A DNA stretch of 64,000 bases. It comes from JAAYCT01 sp964499575 (lineage in GTDB: Bacteria > Bacillota > Clostridia > Saccharofermentanales > Saccharofermentanaceae). The stretch covers positions 28,300-92,299 of the forward strand of contig CAZCLK010000005.1 of NCBI GenBank assembly GCA_964499575.1. The letters run 5' to 3'. Under the pieces are notes generated by a model, which was not told the origin of the DNA, ran no database searches, and worked only from the letters and a program-made list of their open reading frames with translations. This document shows, one piece after another, positions 1 to 8,079 of the stretch. Both the position numbers and the translations under genes were made by a program. The first letter of the stretch is position 1; the number at the start of each line of letters is the position of its first letter.

Positions 1-47
1 TCCGGAAATGACTTAAAGCCCTGGATTTCGATTTTTTTGAGATGCAT
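1..47 (-). CDS. smc: SMC chromosome partition protein, 5' end only (cut by window edge)
   Basis: Reading the minus strand from an ATG at 47 gives MHLKKIEIQGFKSFP before the window ends. This is the characteristic start of bacterial SMC, whose first beta strand reads xxLKxIxIxGFKSF just ahead of the Walker A loop. SMC is the ATP-driven condensin ring that compacts and segregates the chromosome. It lies directly downstream of rnc on the same strand, the usual rnc-smc order in Firmicutes, which supports the call. A GGAAGG sequence about 11 bases upstream can serve as ribosome site. Only 15 codons are visible, so nothing can be said about the hinge or the ATPase head. Confidence 0.85.
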   Translation of the reverse strand, partial: MHLKKIEIQGFKSFP

Positions 48-84
48 TGAAGAACGATCCTTCCATCGGTGATTACAGATTAAG

Positions 85-113
85 ATTATATACCAAAAAC
101 AACGATTAATGAA
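85..113 (-). promoter_or_regulatory. possible promoter for smc
   Basis: On the minus strand a perfect TATAAT (85-90) lies 17 bases downstream of a weak TTCATT (108-113). It sits between the rnc stop (186) and the smc start (47), so smc may be transcribed separately as well as from read-through. The -35 matches the consensus at only three positions. Confidence 0.4.
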
Positions 114-185
114 ACGACGGGAGAAACGTTCCGGACCCCTAAAATATTGTGCCTTATCCGTCTGCCATGGAACGAAAAACCGGCA

Positions 186-902
186 TTATTCTTGGGTAAG
201 TATATTGTCGAATGCGTTTTTTGCGGCGTTCTGCTCCGCTTGCTTCTTGCTTCTTCCCGCGCCCTTGCCCAAAACAGCGACGCCTTGCATGACTGCCGCT
301 TGGTAGATACGATCATGAACCGGTCCGCTTTCTTCGAGAATAACAAAAGAGACCGGCGCTCGCGAAGGATTGCTCTGGGACCATTCCAATAATTTACTTT
401 TATAGTCGAAAACAAGTGTCCCGTCGACAGCCCGGCTGATCGCTTCGTTCAGGATGTTCAGAATCGCGTTCTTTGCCCTTTCAAATCCCCCGTCCAAATA
501 GATGGCCGCGAATATTGCCTCCATGGCACACGAGAGATTGGAAGGCTTCTGGCGGCCTCCTGAGGCATCCTCGCCGCGGCCGAGGAGCAGAAGGCTTCCG
601 ACATCCATCCGTTCCGCGATCTCGGCAAGCATCGATTCGCAAACGATTAACGCGCGGGTTTTTGAAAGGTAACCTTCGTCCCGTTTGGTTTTCCTGTGAA
701 AAAGTTCTTCGGCGATTACGAAATCCAATACTCCGTCGCCCAAAAATTCAAGCCGCTCGTTATCCTCGATCCCTTTGTTCTTCGATTCATACGCAAAGGA
801 TGAATGTGTTAACGCGTTCATCAGAAGCCGGCTGTCCGAAAAGCGGTAGCCCAACGCCTCCTGTAAACGCGATAACTTTTCGTTCGGTATCGAATCATCC
901 AT
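186..902 (-). CDS. rnc: Ribonuclease III
   Basis: This 238-residue protein is a double-strand-specific RNase that processes rRNA precursors and structured mRNAs in the cytoplasm. The RNase III signature NERLEFLGD lies at residues 48-56 and supplies metal ligands (E52, D56). The second acidic motif reads SCAMEA at 124-129, with E128 conserved. A double-stranded RNA-binding domain fills residues about 166-237 and ends in the GRSKKQAEQNAA helix. The length is normal for the family. One residue is odd: the position that is Asp in the E. coli and Bacillus enzymes (E. coli D114) is Cys125 here. The gene lies between acpP, which ends in a terminator, and smc, the usual Firmicute neighbourhood. Confidence 0.95.
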   Translation of the reverse strand: MDDSIPNEKLSRLQEALGYRFSDSRLLMNALTHSSFAYESKNKGIEDNERLEFLGDGVLDFVIAEELFHRKTKRDEGYLSKTRALIVCESMLAEIAERMDVGSLLLLGRGEDASGGRQKPSNLSCAMEAIFAAIYLDGGFERAKNAILNILNEAISRAVDGTLVFDYKSKLLEWSQSNPSRAPVSFVILEESGPVHDRIYQAAVMQGVAVLGKGAGRSKKQAEQNAAKNAFDNILTQE

Positions 903-920
903 AAAATGTATCCCTTATGC

Positions 921-944
921 AAAAAAGCTCCCGTGAAGGAGCTC
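921..944 (-). terminator. intrinsic terminator of acpP
   Basis: On the minus strand the arms AGCTCC and GGAGCT (938-943 and 926-931) form a 6 bp stem with a 6-base loop, followed by a T run. It lies 27 bases past the acpP stop and just before rnc, so acpP is probably a single-gene transcript. Confidence 0.8.
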
Positions 945-970
945 AAATGCTGTTAAGCCGAAAAATTACA

Positions 971-1210
971 TTAAGAATTAGCCTTAATAAAGTCGATCGC
1001 GTCGCCGACGGTCTTGATGCGCTCCGCTTCCTCATCGGGAATGGAGATTCCGAACTCCTGCTCCATAGCCATGACCAACTCGACCATATCCAGTGAATCA
1101 GCGTTCAAATCATCAATCAAACTGGATTCCGGAGATATCGAATCCCCGTCAATCCCCAGTTGCTCAATGAGTATCGCCTTAACGTTTTCAAAAATCGGAT
1201 CACCTGTCAT
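971..1210 (-). CDS. acpP: Acyl carrier protein
   Basis: This 79-residue acidic protein carries growing fatty acyl chains on a 4'-phosphopantetheine arm. The attachment motif ADSLD is visible, with Ser39 as the modified residue, followed by the conserved helix MVELVMAMEQEFGI. The start was placed at 1210 because AGGAGG stands 7 bases before this ATG; the frame stays open further upstream to 1291 but would add an unrelated N-terminus. The gene has its own strong promoter and a terminator, which suits a highly expressed short mRNA. It lies between pgsA (phospholipid synthesis) and rnc rather than in a fab cluster. Confidence 0.96.
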   Translation of the reverse strand: MTGDPIFENVKAILIEQLGIDGDSISPESSLIDDLNADSLDMVELVMAMEQEFGISIPDEEAERIKTVGDAIDFIKANS

Positions 1211-1234
1211 CTGTATACCTCCTGAATGACTGCT

Positions 1235-1257
1235 CAAACAATCTGTTACATTGTTTG
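1235..1257. promoter_or_regulatory. 8-bp dyad overlapping the acpP -10
   Basis: A perfect inverted repeat CAAACAAT / ATTGTTTG with a 7-base centre overlaps the acpP -10 box and the expected transcription start. The position fits a repressor operator, but no known regulator motif was recognised. Confidence 0.45.
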
Positions 1258-1282
1258 TATCTGAACGCAAAGAAAATGTCAA
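1254..1282 (-). promoter_or_regulatory. acpP promoter
   Basis: On the minus strand a perfect TTGACA (1277-1282) is followed after 17 bases by TACAAA (1254-1259). The start codon of acpP lies about 37 bases beyond the predicted transcription start. Confidence 0.75.
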
Positions 1283-1310
1283 TACATGCACGCAAACTTT
1301 TCCAATATAT

Positions 1311-1323
1311 TTTGAATTTCAAA
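1311..1323. promoter_or_regulatory. possible FabT-like site upstream of acpP
   Basis: The palindrome TTTGA-N3-TCAAA stands 28 bases upstream of the acpP -35 and directly after the pgsA stop. MarR-type fatty-acid regulators such as FabT bind TTTGA-N3-TCAAA-like sites near lipid genes. The match is short, so this is only a suggestion. Confidence 0.3.
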
Positions 1324-1956
1324 CTATTCTGTGTTTTCAACGAGAAGACGGCGGTTTCGAATCAAATAATCCAATCCGGATACGATGGTCATAACGATGG
1401 CGATGGCAACAAAAATGTTTCCGATCAGTATGACGTTATAACGAATAACCTCCCCGGAGATGTTTTCGAAAATTCTCTGTGCGATTGATATGAACGTTGA
1501 CTCAAAGAACAGGAAAATGATTGCGATCATTTGCGTAACCGTTTTAATCTTGCCGATCGTTTCGGCGGCCATAATCACTCCGTTTTTGCTTGCAACCAAA
1601 CGCAGCCCCGTGACCATGAACTCTCTTAATACGATGACCACTACAAGAAAGGACGAGATTCTTCCAAGCTCGACAAAAGCGATCAGGACAGAAATGACCA
1701 GCATCTTGTCTGCCAGGGAATCCAGAAACTTTCCGAGATTGGTAATCATCTTGTACTTTCGGGCGATCGTCCCGTCAGCGTAATCCGTGATCGCCGCGAC
1801 GATGAAAAGAATTCCGGCAACGAGGATGCCGTTCGCGGTTATGAAATCATTCCATTCCTGAGGCTTGAATCCCCAAATGCTCAAAGGAAGCATGAAAACA
1901 AGAATCATCGGGATCAGTATGATCCTCAGCACAGAGAGTTTATTCGGAATATTCAT
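1324..1956 (-). CDS. pgsA: CDP-diacylglycerol-glycerol-3-phosphate 3-phosphatidyltransferase
   Basis: The enzyme makes phosphatidylglycerol phosphate from CDP-diacylglycerol and glycerol 3-phosphate in the membrane. The CDP-alcohol phosphotransferase signature D-x2-DG-x2-AR-x8-G-x3-D-x3-D is complete at residues about 58-83 (DYADGTIAR, then G, D, D at the right spacing). Several hydrophobic helices run through the roughly 210-residue chain, the usual size. The frame allows TTG at 1959 or ATG at 1956; GGAG upstream suits either, and ATG is preferred. The start lies inside the end of rimO (17-base overlap), so translation is probably coupled. It closes the recA-recX-rimO-pgsA unit. Confidence 0.95.
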   Translation of the reverse strand: MNIPNKLSVLRIILIPMILVFMLPLSIWGFKPQEWNDFITANGILVAGILFIVAAITDYADGTIARKYKMITNLGKFLDSLADKMLVISVLIAFVELGRISSFLVVVIVLREFMVTGLRLVASKNGVIMAAETIGKIKTVTQMIAIIFLFFESTFISIAQRIFENISGEVIRYNVILIGNIFVAIAIVMTIVSGLDYLIRNRRLLVENTE

Positions 1957-3310
1957 CAACAGTTACTCCAGTCATATCATAAGCGGAGAAATCTACAATC
2001 GATACTCTGTATTTCCCGCCGATTTCAAGAGGCGATGAGGTCGCTAAAACATTGATTACCGGATCCACTTCGGGAGCTTCCCCATAAGACCTTCCAATGT
2101 AAAATATACCATCTTCAGACACGGAATCAATAGTAACCCACACAGTCGTGCCGATTCTCGCCGCATTGGCTTGTAGAGAGATACCGTTCTGGAGGGTCAT
2201 CAGCCGGTCAAACCGGTCCTGAGCGATCTCCGGCAACACGGGATCACTCATCCCGTATGCCCGTGTTCCTTCTTCGGCGGAAAAAACAAAGCACCCGAGC
2301 CGGTCAAAGGACCATTCTCCGACCCGATGCAGTAAATTTTCAAACTCTTCTTCGGTTTCTCCGGGGAACCCGACAATCACCGTCGACCTAAGGACGATAT
2401 CCGGAACTGCGTCACGCAACCCCGATATCATGGAAGAAATATCCGAAACTCTGTCTCTTCTTCCCATGCGAAACAGAACGCGGTCGTCCCCGTGCTGTAC
2501 CGGAATATCAAGATAGTGTAAAACCTTAGGGTTCGATTTGATCTCCTCGATCAGTTCATCCGATATGCCGTCAAGATACGCATACATGATACGAACCGAT
2601 GAGATATTCCCGATCGATGTGAGCGCCCTCAAAAGCTCGGGAAGTCTCCGTTTCCCATAAAGATCCTTACCGTACGATGTTGTGTCCTGTGCAGTTAAAA
2701 TGAGTTCCCGGTACCCCCGGTTTGCCAGTTCTTCGGCTTCGGAAATGATGTCTTCAAACGGTCGCGATCGAAAAGGACCGCGGATCATCGGGATTGCGCA
2801 ATACGCGCACGCATTGGAGCAACCCTCGGCAATCTTGAGCCAGGCGTAAGGATATGTTGAAACCTTACGACCGTATTTGAGATGTTCCATCCCGCCCGCT
2901 TCGGAAACACATAATTTGCATGTTTCTCCGGGATTGTCCGTAAGGGATCGGATAACCTTCGCGATATCGTGATAATGTCCTGTTCCCAACACAGCATCCA
3001 CTTCCGGAAGGTCAGTAAGTATCTCGTTCGGGTATCGCTGAGAGAGGCAACCGGTGACAATAATGTACGAGACATTGCCCCGGGGCTTCTTATAATCCGC
3101 CGCTTCCAGTATCGTGTCAATCGCTTCGGACTTGGCCTGCTCGATAAATCCACAGGTATTGATGACAATGACATCGGCGGATTCAAATGAAGGTACCATA
3201 ATAAATCCGTCGTTTTCCAAAATCGAGGTCATGCATTCGGCATCCACGAGGTTTTTGGAACAGCCCAACGTGACCAGAGCGACCTTGACCGGTTGTTTCA
3301 TATCCGTCAT
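1940..3310 (-). CDS. rimO: Ribosomal protein S12 methylthiotransferase
   Basis: This 456-residue radical-SAM enzyme adds a methylthio group to an aspartate of ribosomal protein S12. It has the methylthiotransferase N-terminal domain with cluster cysteines C17 (TLGCSKN), C53 (NTCGF) and C88 (TGCLS). The radical-SAM triad CxxxCxxC is at C164, C168 and C171, and a C-terminal TRAM-like domain begins near residue 390. CSKN and the SNACAYCAIP context favour RimO over the tRNA enzyme MiaB. The start at 3310 has AAGGAG about 5 bases upstream. It follows recX by 27 bases and overlaps pgsA. Confidence 0.95.
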   Translation of the reverse strand: MTDMKQPVKVALVTLGCSKNLVDAECMTSILENDGFIMVPSFESADVIVINTCGFIEQAKSEAIDTILEAADYKKPRGNVSYIIVTGCLSQRYPNEILTDLPEVDAVLGTGHYHDIAKVIRSLTDNPGETCKLCVSEAGGMEHLKYGRKVSTYPYAWLKIAEGCSNACAYCAIPMIRGPFRSRPFEDIISEAEELANRGYRELILTAQDTTSYGKDLYGKRRLPELLRALTSIGNISSVRIMYAYLDGISDELIEEIKSNPKVLHYLDIPVQHGDDRVLFRMGRRDRVSDISSMISGLRDAVPDIVLRSTVIVGFPGETEEEFENLLHRVGEWSFDRLGCFVFSAEEGTRAYGMSDPVLPEIAQDRFDRLMTLQNGISLQANAARIGTTVWVTIDSVSEDGIFYIGRSYGEAPEVDPVINVLATSSPLEIGGKYRVSIVDFSAYDMTGVTVDEYSE

Positions 3311-3337
3311 GAGGACTCCTTGAATAAGAGATAGATA

Positions 3338-3841
3338 CTATTCTACTTCAATAAAGAAATTACTCAAGGCATACGAGATTAAATCGTACGAATACCCGCG
3401 ACTGACCAGAAGTCTTGATACCTTTGCCAATGTTGAACGGTATTTGTCCCGGCTTACCGCGACCGGTCCGTCCGATTTAAAAAAACAGCGTAGAAAGTCC
3501 GTTATGGTTTCAGAGTCGGACAGCGATTCCGAAAGCACTTTTTCCGCGATGGATTCGGAAACTCCGCGGGAGAGCATTCGCGCATGCAAGCGCGGGCGGC
3601 CTTCCGCCTGGGCGCCTCTTCTGGATAAAAGGATCGCACGGGCGATTCGTTCGTCGTTAATATACCCGTCTTCGATCAGACCGGATACGACAGACGTGCT
3701 CATTTCCGCAGAAAAACCTTTGCGGATCAAATAATCGTTGACCTTTCCGCTTGTTTTCGCGGACGTACCGATATAGAAGACAGCCGCTTCTCTCGCCGCA
3801 GAATGTGATGAAAAATCGATATTCGCGTCGAACTGAATCAA
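3338..3841 (-). CDS. recX: RecA regulator RecX
   Basis: This roughly 167-residue, mostly helical protein modulates RecA filaments. It has the RecX tandem three-helix repeats, with the typical segments LIRKGFS and EDGYINDERIA near residues 37-67. Its place 58 bases after recA on the same strand is the classic recA-recX pair. The start is uncertain: the only in-frame start triplet before the conserved region is TTG at 3841, and GGAGG abuts it with no spacing. An in-frame stop lies a few codons further upstream, so the true start must be close, perhaps this TTG or a rare ATT just after it. Confidence 0.88.
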   Translation of the reverse strand: MIQFDANIDFSSHSAAREAAVFYIGTSAKTSGKVNDYLIRKGFSAEMSTSVVSGLIEDGYINDERIARAILLSRRGAQAEGRPRLHARMLSRGVSESIAEKVLSESLSDSETITDFLRCFFKSDGPVAVSRDKYRSTLAKVSRLLVSRGYSYDLISYALSNFFIEVE

Positions 3842-3899
3842 CCTCCAAACCGCTCGTTGATTTCATGCGTGATGTTCCCGACCTGAGCCGCGGAGGATT

Positions 3900-5018
3900 C
3901 TACAGATCGATACCGAGGATCTCGGAATCGAGGGATACATCCTCCCGGTCGTCGGACGGCTCGTCGGCTCCAGAAGAAGAATTGTCAATACTTCCGCGTA
4001 TGGTCGCTTCGATCTCGTCACGGACGTTCGGGTTTTCCTTGAGATATACACGCGCGTTATCCTTACCCTGGCCGATCCGTTCGCCTTTATAGGAAAACCA
4101 TGATCCGCTCTTGTCAATGATGTCTTTGGCAACGCCGAGATCAATGATGCAACCTTCTTTGGAAATACCCTCGCCGTACATTATATCGAATTCCGCTTCC
4201 TTAAACGGAGGCGCCACTTTGTTCTTAACCACCTTGACGCGCGTATGGTTGCCGACGATTTCGTTACCGACACGCAAACTCTCGGTACGCCGGACGTCCA
4301 GACGAACCGACGCGTAAAACTTTAGCGCACGGCCGCCCGGGGTTGTCTCCGGATTACCGAACATAATACCGACTTTCTCTCGAAGTTGATTAATAAAGAT
4401 ACATACTGTGCTGGATTTGCTGATAACGCCGGCCAACTTGCGCAATGCCTGAGACATCAGCCGGGCCTGAAGACCGACGTGGGAATCCCCCATTTCACCG
4501 TCAATCTCAGCCTTCGGCACCAATGCGGCAACCGAGTCGACGACAACGACATCCACCGCGCCGCTTCGTACGAGCGCCTCGGTGATCTCAAGGGCCTGTT
4601 CGCCCGTGTCCGGCTGAGAAACAATCAATTCGTCGATATTGACGCCGATCCTGCTGGCATAGGTTGGATCAAGGGCATGTTCGGCATCGATGAAGGCTGC
4701 GGTCCCGCCGTCTTTCTGCGCTTCGGCGACAATGTGCAGTGCTACTGTGGTCTTACCGGAGGACTCGGGCCCGAATATTTCGACGACACGTCCCTTCGGT
4801 ACTCCGCCGACGCCGAGAGCGATATCCAGTGAAAGAGCTCCGGTCGGAATGACTTCCACCTGAACGTTAACGCGATCGCCGAGTTTCATAATCGCGCCCT
4901 TTCCGAATTGTTTCTCAATCTGAAGCAGAGCCGAATCCAGGGCTCTTTCTCTCTCGGTGTTGGATTTCTGCGAAATTTCCTGATCGGACTTCCCGGGACC
5001 CTTGTTTGCCTTTGCCAT
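3900..5018 (-). CDS. recA: Recombinase RecA
   Basis: RecA forms filaments on single-stranded DNA, drives homologous pairing and triggers LexA self-cleavage. The 372-residue product has Walker A GPESSGKT at about 83-90, the EHALD segment, the INQLREKVG L2 region and the ALKFYASVRLD motif, with a short acidic C-terminal tail (DEPSDDRED). The start was set at 5018 because AAGGAGG stands 5 bases before this ATG; 13 more upstream codons are open but lack a ribosome site and would begin inside the transcription start region. A near-consensus promoter and a LexA box precede it, so SOS control is expected. recX, rimO and pgsA follow. Confidence 0.98.
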   Translation of the reverse strand: MAKANKGPGKSDQEISQKSNTERERALDSALLQIEKQFGKGAIMKLGDRVNVQVEVIPTGALSLDIALGVGGVPKGRVVEIFGPESSGKTTVALHIVAEAQKDGGTAAFIDAEHALDPTYASRIGVNIDELIVSQPDTGEQALEITEALVRSGAVDVVVVDSVAALVPKAEIDGEMGDSHVGLQARLMSQALRKLAGVISKSSTVCIFINQLREKVGIMFGNPETTPGGRALKFYASVRLDVRRTESLRVGNEIVGNHTRVKVVKNKVAPPFKEAEFDIMYGEGISKEGCIIDLGVAKDIIDKSGSWFSYKGERIGQGKDNARVYLKENPNVRDEIEATIRGSIDNSSSGADEPSDDREDVSLDSEILGIDL

Positions 5019-5032
5019 GCGTGCCTCCTTGA

Positions 5033-5046
5033 CGAACATACGTTCT
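5033..5046. promoter_or_regulatory. LexA (SOS) box at recA
   Basis: CGAACATACGTTCT matches the Gram-positive LexA consensus CGAACRNRYGTTYC at 13 of 14 positions. It lies just downstream of the recA -10 (5057-5062), covering about +4 to +17 of the transcript, a position that blocks initiation when LexA is bound. Confidence 0.88.
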
Positions 5047-5056
5047 ATTAACACCA

Positions 5057-5085
5057 ATTATACGAATAGTTTACACGAACGTCAA
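5057..5085 (-). promoter_or_regulatory. recA promoter
   Basis: On the minus strand TTGACG (5080-5085) and a perfect TATAAT (5057-5062) are separated by 17 bases. This is a near-consensus sigma-A promoter that heads the recA-recX-rimO-pgsA unit. Confidence 0.85.
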
Positions 5086-5134
5086 TCGATTTATCGACAT
5101 CTTTTCGACAATTACGACGGTTTTCGCGAAAAGG

Positions 5135-6808
5135 TCAAGACGCGCGGCGACTTTTCTTCTTCGTAAAACGCTCCGATACCCGTTCGAGGAAGGAACGAAG
5201 TTCCGGCATCTTCAGAAGGGCCGCGCAAGCGATATAAACAAGAAGACCGATGACGGCCTTGATCGCGACATAAAGAAACTCCATGATCTTTCCATCGGGC
5301 TGATAACGAATCATATTCACAAAATACAAAGCCGCGACCAGCGCCGCTAAGCAGACCGACGCCTTAAGGACAAATGATAAGATTCCTTTCGGGACCAGTT
5401 CTTTGTTCCTGCGATAATTGAGCACCAGAAAAAGCGCGGACATGATGCCGGCAAGAGAATAGGACAGGGTAAGATAGATTGGCTTGGGGTCGGGATTCAG
5501 GGAGATCAGCACGTAATTGCTGAAAAAAACGACCAACAAACTGATACACCCGGAAAAAAGCGGCATTTTGGTCTTTCCGATCGCATAATAGGCTTGGTTG
5601 TAAATGAAGATCACGGTTTGAATGATGACTGCCGCGGAATAGCCGAGCAGGAGAATCGAAGTGTTTTTGACCTGTCCTTCCGAAAAGTTACTGCTCCATC
5701 GAAAAACAGCGGTGATAATGTCACTCGGCATCATGATTAAAAGCCCGGACATCGGAATGGTCATGAACAGAGCATTCCGCAGTGACGACGATAAAAGTTC
5801 GGAAGCGCTCTTCAATTTCCCCGCAGCGAAATGACCGGCCAGGGACGGAAGCATCACGGAACCGACACCGACCGCGAAAATGCCGTAGGGCATTTGCCAA
5901 AGTTTTTCCGCCGCACCGATCGAAAATTGGAGATTTGTAAAGACATCCGCAAAATGGCTGATCACGATCGTATTCAGTTGGATGATCGAAGATGAAATCA
6001 GGATCGGGATCGCCAGAAAAAACAGAGATCGGAATCCCTCGTCTTTATGATCGAGACTGAAACGGAAATGCTTGAGGTATTTTTTACCGACCGCGACCTG
6101 AAACAAAAAATAAATCAGCGCGGCGGCCATGATACCGATAACAACACGGTAGAGCGCCCGGTCGCTCGGCCCGCCCCAAATGATAATCGCCAGCAGTACA
6201 AAGACATTGTAGACCGTCGGCCCCATCGCGGTTGCGGTGAATTTTTTGTACGCGTTCAGGATGCCGATCGAAAAGGCGGCAAGCATCATGAAAAATATCT
6301 GCGGGAAAAGAATCCGGGCGGCGTTGGAGGCAATCCGGACAATTTCGCTTTTGCCCGGGTCCGACCAAATGAGCGGATATACGAATTCCGCCAAAAGAAT
6401 TCCGGCGATGACCATACCGCCCATGATGACCGCCGCGATGCTGATAAAGATGCTGACGCTCCGAAATCCTTTCTTCTCTTCACCCAAACGGATCGAACGC
6501 GCAAGCGACGGCGTGATTGCCGCCTGGATCGCTCCGCCGACCAAGAGCTGATAGACGAGATCCGGAATCAGGAATGAAAGTCTCCAAGACTCCCGAATTT
6601 CCTCGGGGAACTTGGACGCGATCAGCATCTCGCGGATAAAGCCGGTCGATTTGGACAGAATCAGTCCGATAATCACCAGAAATGTAGCCAAGGCAAAGCC
6701 CTTTTCGCGTGAAGGAGCGGAAAGGTTTACGGAAGGGGCCCCGCGTGACACAGTATCGGGTTGCCCGGAAGTCTCCTTCGAATCGCCCGCAATTTTTTCG
6801 CGACTCAT
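5135..6808 (-). CDS. murJ: Lipid II flippase MurJ
   Basis: This 557-residue polytopic membrane protein of the MOP superfamily moves the peptidoglycan precursor lipid II across the membrane. About 14 hydrophobic segments are visible. Family landmarks include the N-terminal SKSTGFIREMLIA segment, the VGGAIQAAITPSL loop and the GVGSVMLPSLAG segment near the middle. An N-terminal soluble extension of about 38 polar residues precedes the first helix. The ATG overlaps the cinA stop in an ATGA arrangement, so translation is coupled. It is the last gene of the proC-to-murJ run; recA follows with its own promoter. Confidence 0.93.
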   Translation of the reverse strand: MSREKIAGDSKETSGQPDTVSRGAPSVNLSAPSREKGFALATFLVIIGLILSKSTGFIREMLIASKFPEEIRESWRLSFLIPDLVYQLLVGGAIQAAITPSLARSIRLGEEKKGFRSVSIFISIAAVIMGGMVIAGILLAEFVYPLIWSDPGKSEIVRIASNAARILFPQIFFMMLAAFSIGILNAYKKFTATAMGPTVYNVFVLLAIIIWGGPSDRALYRVVIGIMAAALIYFLFQVAVGKKYLKHFRFSLDHKDEGFRSLFFLAIPILISSSIIQLNTIVISHFADVFTNLQFSIGAAEKLWQMPYGIFAVGVGSVMLPSLAGHFAAGKLKSASELLSSSLRNALFMTIPMSGLLIMMPSDIITAVFRWSSNFSEGQVKNTSILLLGYSAAVIIQTVIFIYNQAYYAIGKTKMPLFSGCISLLVVFFSNYVLISLNPDPKPIYLTLSYSLAGIMSALFLVLNYRRNKELVPKGILSFVLKASVCLAALVAALYFVNMIRYQPDGKIMEFLYVAIKAVIGLLVYIACAALLKMPELRSFLERVSERFTKKKSRRAS

Positions 6809-8079
6809 TGCAGCCTCTTGCGGATCATATTGAATGCGTGGAGGACCGATACACGGCGAACCCGCATCCGGTTACCGGACAGATTGATTTCGGATACTTC
6901 GGTGCCGTCTTGATCGGCAAGCGCAAGATAGACCAGCCCGACCGGCTTGTTGGTGCCGTATGCGGTCGGCCCGGCGATACCGGTGATGGAGACCGCGATG
7001 TCCGTATTCAGGAGTTTTCGGCACCCGACGGCCATCTGTTCGGCGCATTCGCGGCTGACGGACCCCATATCGGAAAGGACATCTGCGGTGACGCCGAGAA
7101 GCTGTTCTTTGACACCGTTATCATAGGCAACGATACTGCCCATCAGGACCTTCGAGGATCCGGGTACATCGACGAATTCGGACGATGCCATACCCGCGGT
7201 ACAACTCTCCGCAAAGGAAAGCGTCATCCCGCGCGCGGAAAGAAGATCGAAAACCACTTCTTTCAGGCTTCTTTGCCCGACTTCATAAATGTAATCGCCG
7301 AATCGCTCCTTGAAGATTTCGACAAGCGGAGCGATCAAATCCTTTTCGTCTTCCGACTCGATTCGTTGGGTAATCCGGAAGAGGCACTCCCCCTCGGATG
7401 CGTACGGCGCGATCGTCGGATTCGTCTGCGCGTCGATCAGATCCTTCACGCGCTCTTCGGCGGCGGATTCGCCGATACCGTAGAGGCGGATGAACTCGGT
7501 TCTGAACCGCGCGGAGTTGTGCTTTTCGAGGAACGGACGAACCTGCTCGAGAAACATCGGGCGCATTTCCGAAGGCGGACCCGGCAGGAGCACAAAGACA
7601 GACCGGTGTTCCGGGTCATCCGTATTCGGGGCTTTGCAAAGGAACATGGTACCCGGTGCCGTTCCGTTCTTGTTCAAAAAAACCGTGGCATCCGCGGGCA
7701 GCATCGCCTGTTTTTTGTTGCTCTGCGGCATATTTCTGCAAATGCGTTGATAGAAATGCTTGATGTTTTCGAAGCTCTCGGCGTGCAGTTCAAGTTTCTT
7801 GCCGGCCACCCCCGCCGCGGCTTCCATCGTTATATCATCCGATGTCGGTCCGAGTCCGCCGGTCATGATCACCAGATCCGCGCGTTTTGCGCTTGCGGCG
7901 ATCTGCTCGCGTAAACGCTCCATGTTGTCACCGATCACAATCTGGCGATACGAGGAGATCCCGAGAGAGACCAGTTCGGAAGCCAGAAAATTGGCATTAC
8001 TGTTGATTACCTGCCCCATCAGAAGCTCGGTGCCGACACAGATGATCTCGGCGGTTCGGATCGTTGGCGCGCTTTTCAT
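6805..8079 (-). CDS. cinA: CinA-family protein (ADP-ribose pyrophosphatase / NMN deamidase type)
   Basis: The 424-residue product has the two-domain CinA layout. An N-terminal MoaB-like molybdopterin-binding fold (IICVGTELLMGQVINSN, then MTGGLGPTSDD) spans about residues 8-175, and a C-terminal PncC-like domain starts near 265 with FAESCTAGMAS and ends after SITGIAGP. The C-terminal domain is known to deamidate nicotinamide mononucleotide in pyridine nucleotide recycling. In many Firmicutes cinA neighbours recA, as here with murJ between. It overlaps folD and murJ by four bases each, which points to one polycistronic message. Confidence 0.93.
   Translation of the reverse strand: MKSAPTIRTAEIICVGTELLMGQVINSNANFLASELVSLGISSYRQIVIGDNMERLREQIAASAKRADLVIMTGGLGPTSDDITMEAAAGVAGKKLELHAESFENIKHFYQRICRNMPQSNKKQAMLPADATVFLNKNGTAPGTMFLCKAPNTDDPEHRSVFVLLPGPPSEMRPMFLEQVRPFLEKHNSARFRTEFIRLYGIGESAAEERVKDLIDAQTNPTIAPYASEGECLFRITQRIESEDEKDLIAPLVEIFKERFGDYIYEVGQRSLKEVVFDLLSARGMTLSFAESCTAGMASSEFVDVPGSSKVLMGSIVAYDNGVKEQLLGVTADVLSDMGSVSRECAEQMAVGCRKLLNTDIAVSITGIAGPTAYGTNKPVGLVYLALADQDGTEVSEINLSGNRMRVRRVSVLHAFNMIRKRLQ

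Noticed and set aside
6709..7914. Open frame of 401 codons on the plus strand
   Set aside because: It lies antisense to cinA, has no recognisable domains or ribosome site, and is rich in Arg, Asp, His and Gly as expected for a shadow of a well-coded minus-strand gene.
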